From Agapanthus africanus (lineage: Eukaryota > Streptophyta > Magnoliopsida > Asparagales > Amaryllidaceae): 64,000 nucleotides of DNA. Made by a program: the position numbers and the translations under genes. This document shows, piece after piece, positions 11,452 through 23,909 of this stretch. The number at the start of each line of letters is the position of its first letter. Within the stretch, counting starts at the first letter, position 1. The DNA lies in contig CM057339.1 of the NCBI GenBank assembly GCA_030015575.1, positions 697,202,761-697,266,760 of the forward strand. The letters run 5' to 3'. The notes under the pieces were generated by a model. It was not told the DNA's origin and did not search any database. It saw nothing but the letters and a program-made list of their open reading frames with translations.

Positions 11452-13167
11452 TGATTGAAAACGATTTCGGATTGTGTAGTTAGAAAATTGTATAGAAATC
11501 ACAACCAAAAATATTTGACCGCAATCAATAACGGTGTCGATTGTAGCGCGTTAGTAAGTGCGGATCGTCCACAGGGAAAGTGTAATCGTTCGTGTTTCGA
11601 TTTAGATGAGTTGAAAATTTAAAGGAAAGAAAAGAAACAATTCATGATTTGTAAATTGAATTTCAAGAATTAGAAAAATCTACATCTAAGAAAACATAAA
11701 AATCAAGAATTGAGATGTGATGATTTCCAAACCAACAATCAAGATTCGAAGTGTGGCTCGTAGGAGTAGATCAGATTTATAGATGTGATAAGATCTAATG
11801 ATTTCATATTCTTATCCATTAATGAATTGTTACTAGATCGATGACGATTTATCGAGGTTAAGGATCTTGCGAAGAAGCTAGGGTTTCCTCATCTTATCCT
11901 TTGTCCTTTCGATGAATCTCATTCACAAACTAGCTTCAAGTAAATCAAATGATCGATCGTTGATCTCTAGTTTCGAGCGAACACAATCAAGAAAGTATCG
12001 TATCGAAACTAGGTCATCGATCACTTGATTTACAAGAATTTACAAACGTTATAGGATTTAAGAATTGTGAAAGAATCTAAATCATCATCATTCTATCGAT
12101 CGTCTCGACTCCTTTACGAGCGGAGTTTACTCAAACATTATCACAAATCAAATATTGAAGAATCTAGATTGAATCATAATGCTCGAATTCAAAAGATAAG
12201 CAAGATAAAAGAATTGTCACCTTTATTATATCAACAATTAGTTACAACTCTCAAGAACTATAAGAGGAAGGAACTTTGATCGTTGAATTTGGCGTCGCTC
12301 GGCTCCTTGAGTCGCGGATCGGCTTTGATCACTTGCTCGGATGAAGTCCGGCGTTGCTCTCTAAAGGATCTCGGCTTCTTGCTTTGATTGAACTTGGAAT
12401 TCTTGATTTTGGATTGGGATTGGAATTAGGGTTAGGGTTTTAAGGCACAAATTGTGTCACTCAACTTGTGGGTGGAAGATGAAGAACATTCAAAAACCTC
12501 AACCCTAGATCTAGGTTCCCTTTTATAAGCCTCATAACCCTAGATCTAGGATTTCAAATTTCAAATTTCCCTCCAAAAGTTTGTTAAAGAGAGGCTTCTA
12601 GAAATAGTTTGTTAGGCCGAGCCTTCTAGATGAAGCCACGTGGAGTTTCTCAAGAGTTCTGGAAGCTTGGCCGTTATAAATAAGCACATGGGGAAAATTC
12701 GCTTCTCTGATGACGTCATCATGCCGTGGATCCGCGGCATGTGCCTGCTCCCGCCGCGGATCCGCGGTCACGTGATGGCCTTAGTGCTTCATATTTTAAG
12801 TGATGATTCCTGCTGAATTCAGGAATATTCTCTGATGTGCTGAATCTTGTAATTAGTCCTTGATCACTGCCAGATCTCTAGTCTTTGAGTTGGCGTATTT
12901 TATCAACATTATTTTCACAATTTTGGCTTGGCTTCTGGAATTTCCTGCACAGACTTCTAAACAAATGTTGCGCTACACAAGAATGATGCGATGCCATGAT
13001 AAACACACAATTTCCCTCAGAAATGTCGGTTTTAGAGTATAACTCATGTAATCTGGTATTTTAGGGATGTTTTGCAAATATGTGCAATATGAATGCCGAA
13101 CACTTCTAGATGAGTGCAAATGATAGGGAACTTGACGTATTAAAAATGCAGTATTTTCGACTGATCA
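11452..13167 (-). repeat. 5' LTR of A-minus (1,716 bp)
   Basis: On the minus strand it begins TGATCAGTCGAAAATA and ends TTTCAATCA next to the primer site. The start matches the A-plus 3' LTR at 58744. It contains two GC palindromes near 12722-12771 and a TATA-like box at 12520-12527. Right of 13167 the copia-2 pol sequence resumes. ORFs 12067-12279 and 12860-13042 are not supported. Confidence 0.85.
12520..12527 (-). promoter_or_regulatory. TATA box candidate in A-minus LTR
   Basis: TATAAAAG on the minus strand. The equivalent box TATAAAAG is present in the A-plus 3' LTR at 59450-59457. Confidence 0.5.
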
Positions 13168-13880
13168 ATCATCAGTAAAAGTTATGAAGTAAGAAAAACC
13201 GCCTCTCACATGTATAGACATTGGCCCATATACATCACTATGTATGAGGCCCAAGAACTCTGTAGCTCTTTCTCTGTATCCAGTAAACGGAGTTTTGGTC
13301 ATTTCCCTTTGATACAAGATTGACAAGTCGCATAAGATTTATATTCAAAAGGATTTAAATATCCATCTTTATGAAGCTTGTTTAGTCTTATTTCATTAAT
13401 ATGACCAAGTCTACAATGCCAAAGAAAAGTTTCATTTATATTTGAAAATTTTCTTTTATTTGTGTGTTGTATGTTGAAAACTGTGTGTTGATTTAGGACG
13501 TATATCCCATTATTAAGTACACCAGAACCAATCAAATCTTAATTTAGTTTAATGTTCATAACATTATGCTGCAATATAAAATGATATCCTTCATTGTCTA
13601 ACAAAGAAATGGATATTATATTACAAAGTATGCTTGGTACAAAATAACATGGGTTCAAAACCAATATACAACCCGACGGCAACCATAGGTGATACTCTCC
13701 CACTGAAACTGCATGTATATTGGAACCATTTCCAACTCGGAGAGTGTGATTACCGGTCTTCAAAACTCTGCTATTTCTCAACCCCTGCACAGAATTGCAG
13801 ATATGAGAACCCGATCCAGTATCCAATACCCAGGAAGCAGAGTTAATAGAGAAACAGTTTTCAGTTACAAACACACCTGA
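13168..13880 (-). pseudogene. Protease and integrase N-terminus of copia-2, broken
   Basis: 13539-13874 encodes the copia protease (SWVLDTGSGSHIC near the start) up to MNIKLN and then a stop. 13299-13535 continues after the stop with the integrase zinc-binding domain (WHCRLGHI ... CQSCIKGK, the HHCC type). 13168-13298 continues towards the integrase core without a clean frame. The polypeptide parallels copia-1 residues of about 80-310. The A-minus insertion cuts it off within the integrase core. Confidence 0.8.
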
Positions 13881-13890
13881 AGCGCAAGCA

Positions 13891-14720
13891 TCACCATGCT
13901 TTTTTTTTTCTTGAGATCCAAGTACTTAGTGCAATTTCGCTTCCAGTGCCCCGTCTTCTTGCAATAGAAACATTATCCTTTCCCCGACTCCGCAGCTTTG
14001 GATTTGTCTTTTTCCTTTGCCTTCTTGATTCCACCTCTCGGTTTGGTGAATTTCTTCTTATTCTTTCCCTTGGCCTTGGCTTTTGGGACGGAGGAGGAAG
14101 ATTGTCCAACAAGCAGAGAGGGAGACTTCTCCTTAAGCGCGCTCTCCGCATTTCTCAACATATTGAGAAGTTCGGGCAGTGACTTCTCCATGTTATGCAT
14201 GTTGAAGTTCACTATGAAAGGAGCAAAGGCAGAGGGAAGAGACTGTAGAACAATATCAGTATATTGCTCGTTAACCATTGTCCATCCGAGGCCCTCAAGC
14301 TCTTCAATAAGAGCCATCATCTTCAAAATGTGATCACCTACTGGTGTGCCAAGAGCCATCCGCATCTAAAACAACTTTCGAGACGCTTCGTATCGTAAGA
14401 TACGAGATTGATCCCCATACAACTCTTTTGTATGGAGATCTTCTCGTGCTGCTTTTGATGTGTATTGTCCATCGATGCAAGCACAAGGCATTTTGCTGCA
14501 GCACAGTCAATATCCTACGTTTTGCGGATCTCCCTATCTGCAACAGAAGATTCAGGGCCTGGGATGGGTGGGGCTGGGGCAGTGAGGACATATGATACCT
14601 TATCATAGTGAGAGCAATGTTAATGTTCCTCAACCAGTCTTTATAGTTCGGTCCGGTCAGCTTGTTTTTATCTAGTAAAAGCTTAAGGCCTGTCATTGGT
14701 ATCTGCCATTAAGAGAGAGA
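13891..14720 (-). pseudogene. Gag of copia-2, frameshifted
   Basis: The N-terminus is in 14334-14696 (MTGLKLLLDKNKLTGPNYKDWL, the typical start of Angela/Tork-type copia Gag). The middle is in 13973-14365 (DHILKMMALIEELEGLGW, then a Lys-rich basic stretch). The zinc knuckle CFYCKKTGHWKRNC (C-x2-C-x4-H-x4-C) follows in another frame around 13931-13972. Past it a run of ten A (minus-strand sense) coincides with loss of frame, so slippage may have caused that break. Plus-strand ORFs 13946-14182 and 13998-14333 are shadows. Confidence 0.8.
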
Positions 14721-17358
14721 AAAGAATACACTCAGTGAAACCTCTTGCAAAGATCAGATTGGTTATTATCTTATCTAATCGATGTCTCCCACTGCTTTTA
14801 TCAAATTTTCCTTCAAACCTTAAAAAGAAAATTAGCCAGGATTAATTACATTCTACAACTTCGCCAACCATTCAGCCAGACCAGTGCCGGTACTTTGAGG
14901 GAGGTTCCCCGTGCTTTCGCACGGACCTAATTAAAATAAATCTCATTTTCTCAGAGGCGTAGCCCCGTTGACACCTTTCTAGACACCTAATGGGTTAGCT
15001 AATTGTAAAGTGCAAAACTCTCCTGGGAGCAACTCTTGCTCATAGTGGGATCGGGATCCTACTATCACATAGAAGGTATGCAATCTCATTACAAATTTCA
15101 ACTCTTGAAACTCCCGATATGGTTTTTACCCCTAGCACTCTTGACCTTGGCTACGGTCAAAATATCATAAGCACTAGTCAAGTTCTACTCGTCATTTCAT
15201 GATTAATTAGACCCACCCATATGACCCTTGGCTATGGTCAACCTAATCATGTGACTGTCCTAATTAATCGCATCATATGCTATGTAGGAAGACATTACTT
15301 AGCTACCGTACAATACGCCTTGGCTATAGTCAACATACGTAGCACGAATACTAAGTACTCTACTTTCTAAAATGACGGAGGGCTGCGAATGGTTTTTAAG
15401 AAAACCTTTAACACTTTGAACTTGATATCGTTATAGAATCAAATGGTTTTAAAAGGAGTGGCTTAAGCTCCGCACTTTGAAAACTTGCTTTTTTATAAAA
15501 AGCCGAGTAGGTTTCAAATCCGATTCTATAACATCTTTTAGGTTTATTTTTCTTTACATTAATCTCATTAATGTAGTCCCATCATTTAAGTCCTTAATCC
15601 ATCACAGAAAAGAAACGAATATATAATGTACGCTTATGCCATCCGCATTCGCCATAGTGTCCCGTTATGCACCGTTAGGTTACTTAACTAACGGCATAGC
15701 GGGGTGGGATTAGTGCGGATGCAAAACATAAGCAACGTTTATTATATATCATATATATAATACACCATTCGTCTCATCATATAAAGTGATCACATTCACA
15801 GAATATCAACAGCAGAAGCACATATATGAAATTACAGGATATACTAGGAGGTCCGTATTTTGTATTTAGCCAACAATAGAAAATACAGATTCCATGGTTG
15901 CGATGAATAGCTAAGCCCACACCCCTAGACCCCTATGAGAGCGGCAAGTGACCCTACCAATTCTAGAGTTTAGGAGACCCGGTCTCGACTCCGCGAGATG
16001 GCTTCCCACCGAACCCTAGAATCCGGTCACTTATGCTCCCCTCCTTGGGTCTATTCTAATGCGAAAAAGTAAATAATATACAACAATGGTGACATCATCC
16101 TCAACTCGGAAGTGCCCCAATAAAAGAATATTACATACAATTAATTTTATATGAATGAAAAGAAAAACTCTCATCCCATATAAAACCCCCGGCCATTCAT
16201 TCACGACGATCCTGTACATCATATCTCAGCAACATATAATATCACATATCATCAATGTAAGTAAGTATGCATACCCCAATTGTCGTTGATGTATAGCAAC
16301 GAAACCGGCGATACACCACATACTACACTTACGGTCGCAGAAAAGAAAGTGAAAAACTACAACAATTGGAATCAACACTGCCTTTAGACATCATAAACCC
16401 GGAATATCACATATTCAGGATTTCATGCCTAACAACGCAAATTTTATATTTAGGTCTCAACTATGAAAACACCTTTTCAAAAGAAGTCGGGTAATTCAAC
16501 AAGATTCCCGATTCTACCGAGGCCAAAATATTAGATTTACACGCAGCTAATTACTTTTCACAAAACTAATTAGTGTAGATTCCAATTATTGTATCACATT
16601 CACAAATATCTAGACAATGTTAAACTTTTCGATCGAGTGAACAAACACTCACAAATTACCCCGAGAGCTCAACACTTGAGCAAAACTAAAATACCAAAAA
16701 ACATGCTACATTGTCTATGGACCAACAATAGAAGGGTCAACCCTTGCCTCACCTATATCGCCACAGGACTACGGCAAACCCTATGGTTTAGCCGCGGTTT
16801 CATGGTCATAGAATCGAGTTAGGGTTACGTTCTTCTAGAGGGTCCATAGGGTTACTTGCATGAACATTCAAATATCTTTAACTTGGAAAATTCCAACATT
16901 TGGAAAATTTCCAGCGAGGGTAATGAGGTGGTGTGTGATGTTCGTTCGAACTATTTAACGTCGTCCAAGTTACCAAAAACAATGTTAAATTTATGACTAC
17001 AAAATACTCCGAATTAGCCCCTAAGCAAAATTAACATCACATGAAATTTTGGGCTAAACAAACAACACTTGAAACCCCAAAATCTACAGACCAGAGCACC
17101 AGAGGAAAACGAGGTTGTTCTAAGGCAGGGGGCGGCCAGGTCGGAAATATGAGCAATATGGATGGTTCAATCGTGGTGGATTTGCCTCGTTTTTCTCTAG
17201 TGTTCTCAGTATATCACATGTAAGCTTCTGCAGTTGCTAAAATTTTTTTTCGAGCCCATTTAAAAAACGACAGAGAGCACTTTTTTAGGGTTCCAGAAAA
17301 TCGTATTTCAGAGTTGTTTCGGTTTCGTAATTAATCTAACATCATCTAAGTTTTTAGT
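14721..17358 (-). other. Leader of copia-2
   Basis: About 2.6 kb of untranslated leader between primer site and gag. Recognisable parts: hairpin CCGTGC-TTTC-GCACGG at 14909-14924 with flanks shared with gypsy elements; three hairpins around the 'TTGGCta(c/t)GGTCAA' theme at 15147-15160, 15228-15241 and 15320-15333; a block near 15850-16030 homologous to 54790-54990 of copia-1; and a 'cggtttcgtaattaa' block next to the primer site. ORFs 16031-16222, 16589-16822 and 17041-17223 look accidental. Confidence 0.75.
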
Positions 17359-17373
17359 TTGGTTCTGATACCA
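17359..17373 (-). promoter_or_regulatory. Primer-binding site of copia-2 (initiator Met tRNA)
   Basis: The minus strand reads TGGTATCAGAACCAA, one base after the LTR end. It is the usual plant copia primer site apart from one base. Confidence 0.85.
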
Positions 17374-17374
17374 C

Positions 17375-19426
17375 TGTAGGGATTCTCTAGCACCATCTTA
17401 GGTTTTGGGTTGCATCACACATGCTATATTAAAAATTTAGGGGGTGTTAAACAATACCAACCATGAATCGAACTAGAAAAATAGAGTAACAACATATAGT
17501 ATCTCATAATAAGTAGTGTCTAACACTAAGTGGGGAGAAATACAACCTTTGTAGACCTCCTCTTGTGACTCCTTGGATCGAGTAGGGTTTGAACCGGTTT
17601 TCTTATATCCTTCCAAGTCCACGATAATCCACCACGAAGTCCCTTTGCTCAAGCTCCTAGCTTCACTTGATCTATGAAGAAGTGGAGCAAACAACCTACA
17701 CTAATGGGCTAGACTAGTATAGATTGGTGATGTGGGTTTGGATCTCACTTAAAAAACCTTTTCTTTTTATTTTCTTCTCTCACTTTTTAAACCCTAGAGA
17801 GCTTGAAGGGGAGAGGAAGAAGGAGATGACTAAACTTGACTCAAGTAAGAATAATAAAAAAAATCCCAAGTGAGTTAGAATTATGTCATCCTAAACTATG
17901 GTTACAAAATATCGAGATATTTTGTGACTTGAGGTTAAGCAAAACCATGGGCTACCAAACCATGGGCAATGAAACTATGGTATTGACTTTGGTCAACACA
18001 AGAGAAGAGAGTTGAATAGTCAACCATGATTTTATTGCCATTTTGCTTTTCTCAAATAAACAAAATATATAGATATGTTACCATGTGAGTTTTGCATTGC
18101 CACCACCAATGTATCATCAACCATGACACATGTATGCTTGCATGTGTGCATCCATATCAACATATACATACACTCATGCATGCATCATAAAGAAATATGT
18201 TTTAATAAATGAGCTAATGGACTTAATATTAAATCAACACTTGACTTAATAACTCGGTCATATCACATACGACCCGTCCAATAGTAAACGCCCGATTAAA
18301 TTACGGTATCAAGTACACGCATTTAATCGATCTCCCGCGCATATTTCATATGCACCCCACATCTTTTCGCCTGAGCTAGGAGACCCCTTTGTGGGACTCT
18401 AAGACTTGTCAATACGCTAGTAGTAGGCAGTGATCTCATCACATGCCCACAAACCGTCAGTGGCATAAGCTGTACGTAACGACTCCCAAGTATTGAGCGA
18501 TCAGAAGAAACACAAACGAACCTATCAAAACTCCCGTCGAGCCAACTGGCAACACTTACCGTACAGTCCGGTCTCTTCTCAGATATACTGCATATCGAGT
18601 CTAGGGATGGCATCGTCAACCCCAATAACTCAATAAGTTATGCTGGTATATGGCTCATAACAGATCGAGAAACTACTGATAACACTTATCAGTAAATCTC
18701 ATCAGTCCTGGCTAGGGACTTCCTGTTATAGCCAATCGTACATAGCGCAACATCAACCCCAATACCGGGAGAGACGAAACCCCTCCCATCGCTCATTGCC
18801 TCCATGTGCCTCGGGACTGTACCCAAAATCCACCTATTTGCACGACTCAGTAGAGCCGTAGTAGGATGGAGATCAAAGTACAGTGGGAGGACACACAAGA
18901 CTCTATGACGATCTTGGGTCTACAGACTAACCTGTACTAGTGTCACCTGAGAACTGCTATCCGACGATAGATATAATACCACATAGGAGTTCTCGGCGAG
19001 TCCGTTCAGTGTACCCAGTCTCACTGAGCACCCGTATATAGTCTTTGGTGTCACCACACTAATGGATATAGGATCATCCATCGCCCATCATATGGGACAA
19101 GAATCGTATACGCTAGTCTATTCTGGAATATCGATGCCCCGTCTCGATACACCTACGACTAGGAACATTTCAAGGATATGCTTATAAACTACACTTGTCC
19201 CACTAGTATGATCTACATCATAGTCACAGTAGTCAAGCAAATATCCTAAGGGCTTTATCAACATGTACCAAATGAGTAAGATGCATGATCAAATGAACAT
19301 GTCAAGATAAAGTAAACCAGATAGCATACTATCATGTCGAGCAAGAATGTCCACTGAATATATATACACACATACCGATACATCCACTATCATATAATGG
19401 CCTCTAGGGCATACATATATCCAACA
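17375..19426 (-). repeat. 5' LTR of copia-2 (2,052 bp)
   Basis: On the minus strand it starts TGTTGGATATATGTATGCCC and ends ATCCCTACA. This start is characteristic of the Angela lineage. It shares the internal part around 18340-19250 with the copia-1 LTR but is clearly diverged, so it is a separate subfamily. ORFs 17473-17694, 18323-18625 and 18689-18898 are not supported. Confidence 0.85.
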
Positions 19427-20136
19427 CTACCAGCTCCAACGGTGGAAATTGACGCTGCTGTTCCAATTAGGAACAACTTCGAGCTGCTCAGGAGGGTGCG
19501 CAAGAACTCTCCAACCGTTGTACTGAAGAAGTCTCCTCCGCCTGTTGAAAACACAACGCAAGAAAAACCGGAACATCCTCCTCAGCAGCTGTCCTCCAAG
19601 ATCCACAGAGTTCGGTGGAAAGTCCAAGACTCTGTAATTGACAATGATTACTCTCGCCGGCCGAAGAAGACGAAGGCTCGGCAAGAGGAAGACCATCCCT
19701 CCGTCGTACCACGGAAGGTATCATCTGCATGGGTTCTTGCTGCAAGGCCTCCCTCAACCTCGACCTCCCACAAGAGGAGAAGGCCGGAGAAGATCCCCAT
19801 GTAGGCAGCAAATATCAAAGGCAGTAGACCCAAACGCCCCAAGTCTAGGGGCATGGTAGTGCACACGGTGTACATGGCTTCCAGCAAAGAGGAAAGCTGT
19901 ACTTCCGCGGGCCATCAACCACTTACACGGTCTGTGACAAAAGTTCAGGAGCAACAACAAAAGCTCCAGGAGATGTTGACAAGGATAGCCGCACTCACTG
20001 GGCAGAAAGAATGCCCGGAAGCATCGTCTGAGCAATGCCAGGATCAGGAAACCGATATAGAGTTCCTGCGGAGGGTACTAGAATGAAAGGATAAAGAAGC
20101 CGCGGAGCAAGCCGCTAACATGAAGCAGATGGCGCT
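19427..20136 (+). pseudogene. Gag N-terminal part of Tat-like element
   Basis: One frame (the frame of 19397-19804 and 19853-20086) runs from the copia-2 border to the solo LTR, with stops at 19802-19804 and 20084-20086. The product is basic and Pro/Ser-rich at first, then coiled-coil-like (KVQEQQQKLQEMLTRIAAL). Taking out the solo LTR plus one TSD copy (1,694 bp) keeps the same frame into 21831, which shows the two parts were one gene. The apparent ATG at 19397 lies in the copia-2 LTR and is not the gag start. Confidence 0.7.
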
Positions 20137-21825
20137 TGTTCATATCAGAAAACTGCATTCTAATACCGTCCATTCATTATCTATTTGTTGTATTTATCGG
20201 TACTATTAACCAATGTCTGCTCAGTAATACAGATTACAGGTATCCGTGATAAAATACTGGAAATACATTTAAAAGCATGGATATATCAATTGAGAGCCGA
20301 CACTAAAACCAGAACCGCAATCCGACCGATACTTCAGGAGTCCCTTTTTGCAACAAGTTTGTGAACACATTTTTCTATCTAAATGGTCCAACACAACAAA
20401 TGTATACACAAGTCTTTTAGGCACATGTGGATATGCCTTCAAGACAAAATATTATATGCATTCAAGGCTAAACATCATGTGTTGATTTTTTCTTTCCAAA
20501 ACTGAAATCAAATCAAAGTCAATCAAACAAATCAGCATGAGCCATAATGAGGCAGCCGTGAATCAAGCCACATGTGGGAATGGAGTAATAAGCATTTAAT
20601 GGTGAAGATTATGTGTGTGATTTAAAGATTCAAATTTCCTTCCAAAACTGAGTGCAAATCAAAATCAACTAGACAAATCAACATGGACCATAATGGGGGC
20701 AGCCATGAATCAAGTCACAAATGGACATGAAGTAATGAGCATTCAATGCTAAAGATTTTGTGTTGATTTAAAAATTCGAATTTCCCTCCATTCTTTGGAT
20801 CAAATAAATACAGACCATGGGGCAAAGATTCTTTAGTCATTCTTTAGTCTTGGATTGCCATTCTTTGTCCAAGTTTTCTATTCTCCTTTCTTGTAAATAA
20901 CTTAGTCCTCTTGAGTTCTTAACCTTCTCTTGATCCTTCAACCTCTTCATTGAGCTTGAAAGTTTAAGGGTTGGTTATTGATCTCAAGGGGTTGTATCAT
21001 TCTTGAAGTTTAATAAAGTGTTCTTTTATGCTTCCTTCACCATGAGTTCTTTGCCCTCTCTTGATCTTGCAACCTCTTTATTGAGCTTGCAAGTTTAAGT
21101 TTGGGTTATTGAACCCATGTTTTGCAATATGTTATTTGGTTCCTAATCTTTTACTTACTTGTATTTTATTCTTGCTCTTTTAATTCTCGCACTTAAATTC
21201 CATGCACTTTAATTACTTGCTTGTAATCTTTTCTTCTCTTTTTGGTTTGTTTTGTGAATGGTGTGAATATTGTTAGGAAAAGAGAAAGTTTTTGTAAGTT
21301 AACATTTCGTTCCTCATTTCCTTTTCCCGTCTTTTCCATTTGAAACTCCGCCCAAACCCTACACAAGCGCTCCGTTTGGCACCCTACCCTACCAAGGTAA
21401 AGGTGATTCCTAACCGTGACCGGTTGCATTTGGTTTGGCCGGAGGCGAAAGCAAGAGACAAGAACGGACGGACAAGGGTCAATAAGCCGGATTTCACGAA
21501 TACCGTGCTTAAATACCCTAATCCACGTTGTTGCCGATTGCTCTAGCTTCATTGGTTGAGTTCGACTCAAAGTACTTGAATACGGAATCCATTAACTTAC
21601 ACTATCCTATCGTTTCCTAACAAGCCTTATACTTGAATATAACACATAGGTTAGATAACGAACAAATCCTCCACGTTGTTAACTAGTTAAAACAAGAACG
21701 TAAAACTTACCATCTCCCTGTGGATCGACCTGTGCTCATCACGGCTAGCTGCAAAGTGACACTGTCCTGATCGCGGTTAAACTTTAGAACTCTTAAATAT
21801 CCAACACACTTTTGGCGTGCGATCA
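20137..21825 (+). mobile_element. Solo LTR of family C (1,689 bp)
   Basis: It starts TGTTCATATCAG and ends GTGCGATCA, and is flanked by the perfect 5-bp repeat GCGCT (20132-20136, 21826-21830). No polypurine tract precedes it and no primer site follows it; host gag continues on both sides in frame. It therefore arose by recombination between the LTRs of a former full element. It aligns from end to end with the C LTR at 30797-32494 in inverted orientation. The ORF at 21193-21570 and others inside it are not supported. Confidence 0.9.
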
Positions 21826-21830
21826 GCGCT

Positions 21831-23909
21831 CCTGTTCCAAGATATGGTCGGGATGATGATCCACCCGGACCCTCCAGCCAAAGACCCTCCAATAATTATT
21901 GAAGACGACAGAGGGGAGACGTCAAACCCTCTTCCGTCTCTATCAGTAGCCAGAGAAGAGACGATCTCCAAAGCTGCCCTTGACGACTACATAGCTCAAC
22001 AAATACGAGCTCATCAGGCAAGCGAAGCGGCTGGCCAAGTCGTCAGGACTGGACGACCTTATCCAGGTTGGTACGATCAAATTAAGTACCCTCCAGGATA
22101 TACGATCCCCAAATTCCATGTGTATAAGGGGACGGGAAATCCAAACCAACACGTTGCTCAATTCAGAGCTTTGTGTGGTAATACCGAAGGCGATGACAAA
22201 CTGCTGCTTCGTCAATTCGTCGGCAGCTTGGCGGAGACAGCATTTGAATAGTACTCTGAGCTCCTAAATGATTCTATCAAAACATTCACGGAGATGGAAT
22301 TATTATTCACACAGCGGTTCACGAGCGCAAGCGAGCGTACCCCGATCACGGCGTTAATCAATGCCAGAGTGAAGCCAGGAGAGACCTGGGTTCAATACGC
22401 AATTCGATGGCGTAACCTATGGTCAAAATACGAATAATGCATAGAAGAAGTTCCTGCCGTGGGCATGTTCCTGGGAACCCTTGATCCCCAGGCAACTATA
22501 TCCCAGTTTATGATGTTCTTCAAGCCGACCACCTTCCAGGCCTTGATTGACAAACTGGCCCAAATGGACCGGATGGGTCGTAGGCCGTCCTCTTCAAAGA
22601 AAGATCTTCGGAATGAAAAGGGCAAAAGGAAAGCGATCTTCGTCGCTAACGCTCAACAACAACCGAGTGATCCAAAACCGGTAGTTCGCCAAAACAACAA
22701 ACCAAGATCCCTCGAAGAAAAGTTGAGACGTCCTTACTCGTTCCCCCAGGATAAAACGAGGAGACTATTTGAACTGGCGGTGCGCAACAGGCTTATTACT
22801 CTGTCGGATCCGAGACACCCACTACAACCAGGCGACATCAACAATCCCAATTACTGCCCCTACCACCGAATAATGGGCCACCCAATCGAAGATTGCTATG
22901 TCTTCAAGAACTGGGTTGAAGACCAGTACCAACAGGACAAGTTCGTGCTGTCCGAAAACTGGAAGGTAAACCCGCTACAGCAGCACGCTCCTAAAATGGT
23001 GGATACGCCGGGGGCATCATGCTCATTTGTAGAGGATGCTCCGCGTAAAGTTGTCCTCTCGGCTAAAACTAAAAGAATGATGAAGGATCTTCAAGAGTGT
23101 CCGGCCATTAAATGGAAAAGCCCACTGGAGCCCGAGATTATTGACGGGATGCTGAATCGCGCCCGACGCCGAAAGTTGGTAACAATAGACAAAACCTCCA
23201 GGCCAAGCTTTCCAAGTATTCAAAGAAAAAGAAGAGGACCAAGAAGCCCGTGAAGCTTGACGACAATCGTATGAGTATGCAAAAATACATCGATGCACTG
23301 GAGGAAAACAACCAAATGGCGCGGACCCCGGTCACATTGGAAGAGTTCCTCAAGCATATTTTTGAGAATGGAGACAGTGACATTGATGAAGGAGACGGCT
23401 CGTCAGAAGAACCCGAGGATTATGGGGCGAGTTGCCACATGATCTCTCACTCATCGGTAAATGGCAAAGAAGCTCCTAACGTAGAGAAACTGGGGGCAGA
23501 ACTAGAGCCAAAATCCCTGGAACCGTCAGACGACCTGATCAACAGGCCGCTGAGCGAAGCTCTTCAAAAGAGCAAAGCTGATCGAGAACGTGAAGCGGCC
23601 ATATAAGAAAAGGCCAAGCGTCGGTGTCAGGATGAAGAAGCTCCGGTAATGAGAAGCCATAAAGTACCTCAACCGGATCGAAGCGCCCCTGCCACCAGCA
23701 AGAGCAGAATCAAGATAAGGAAGCAGTTTGCCAAAGCTCTGTCAGTAGGAATGAAGCTGCCACCTTTGAAAGAAAATACTTTCGGGAGTATGTACCCCAA
23801 CGAAGTGGATGTATATCTGAACTATTGCTTGTGCCATCGAAGGGTCACACACCCTACCGAAGAGTGCAATGCTTTTAAGAAGTGGTGGCAGGGATATGTT
23901 TCCCACTGA
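21831..23909 (+). pseudogene. Gag C-terminal part of Tat-like element
   Basis: Frames 21831-22251 and 22459-23253 share one phase, with stops at 22249-22251 and about 22435; a frameshift near 23250 leads to 23250-23606 and 23649-23909. Visible features: the capsid-like core (FHVYKGTGNPNQHVAQFRA, LLLRQFVGSLAETA), a knuckle CPYHRIMGHPIEDC at about 22855-22896 and a second CLCHRRVTHPTEEC at about 23829-23870. Both follow C-x2-H-x4-H-x4-C, the variant I associate with Tat/Ogre gag. The part between them is acidic. Confidence 0.75.

Larger units (their letters stand above)
2030..13167 (-). mobile_element. Element A-minus: non-autonomous Athila-like Ty3/gypsy element, interrupted twice
   Basis: Minus-strand order: 5' LTR 11452-13167, primer site 11432-11449, leader 11431-10789 and 6127-5807, gag pseudogene, protease ORF, orphan ORF, 3' untranslated region to 2030. 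There the B2 insertion begins, so the 3' LTR is outside the window. A solo LTR (6128-10783) splits the leader and B2 splits the 3' region. The element lacks reverse transcriptase, RNase H and integrase: the protease is followed at once by the orphan ORF. Its LTR and leader are homologous to A-plus (32578-60515). It inserted into the pol region of copia-2, because bases right of 13167 continue integrase-encoding copia sequence homologous to about 52630. Confidence 0.85.
13168..19426 (-). mobile_element. copia-2: 5' half of an Angela-type Ty1/copia element
   Basis: Minus-strand order: 5' LTR 17375-19426, Met-type primer site 17359-17373, 2.6-kb leader, gag pseudogene, protease and the start of integrase. 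It is then cut at 13167 by A-minus; the rest lies left of that element, outside the window. It aligns in pieces with copia-1 (protease and integrase head at 52600-53330; leader at 53700-56180). It inserted into the Tat-like gag: the bases after 19426 continue that reading frame. Confidence 0.85.

Noticed and set aside
14344-14930. Plus-strand ORFs around 14344-14595 and 14745-14930
   Set aside because: Antisense to copia-2 gag and leader; no domain.
19397-19426. ATG at 19397 as start of a new gene
   Set aside because: It lies in the copia-2 LTR; the frame that continues is the older Tat-like gag.
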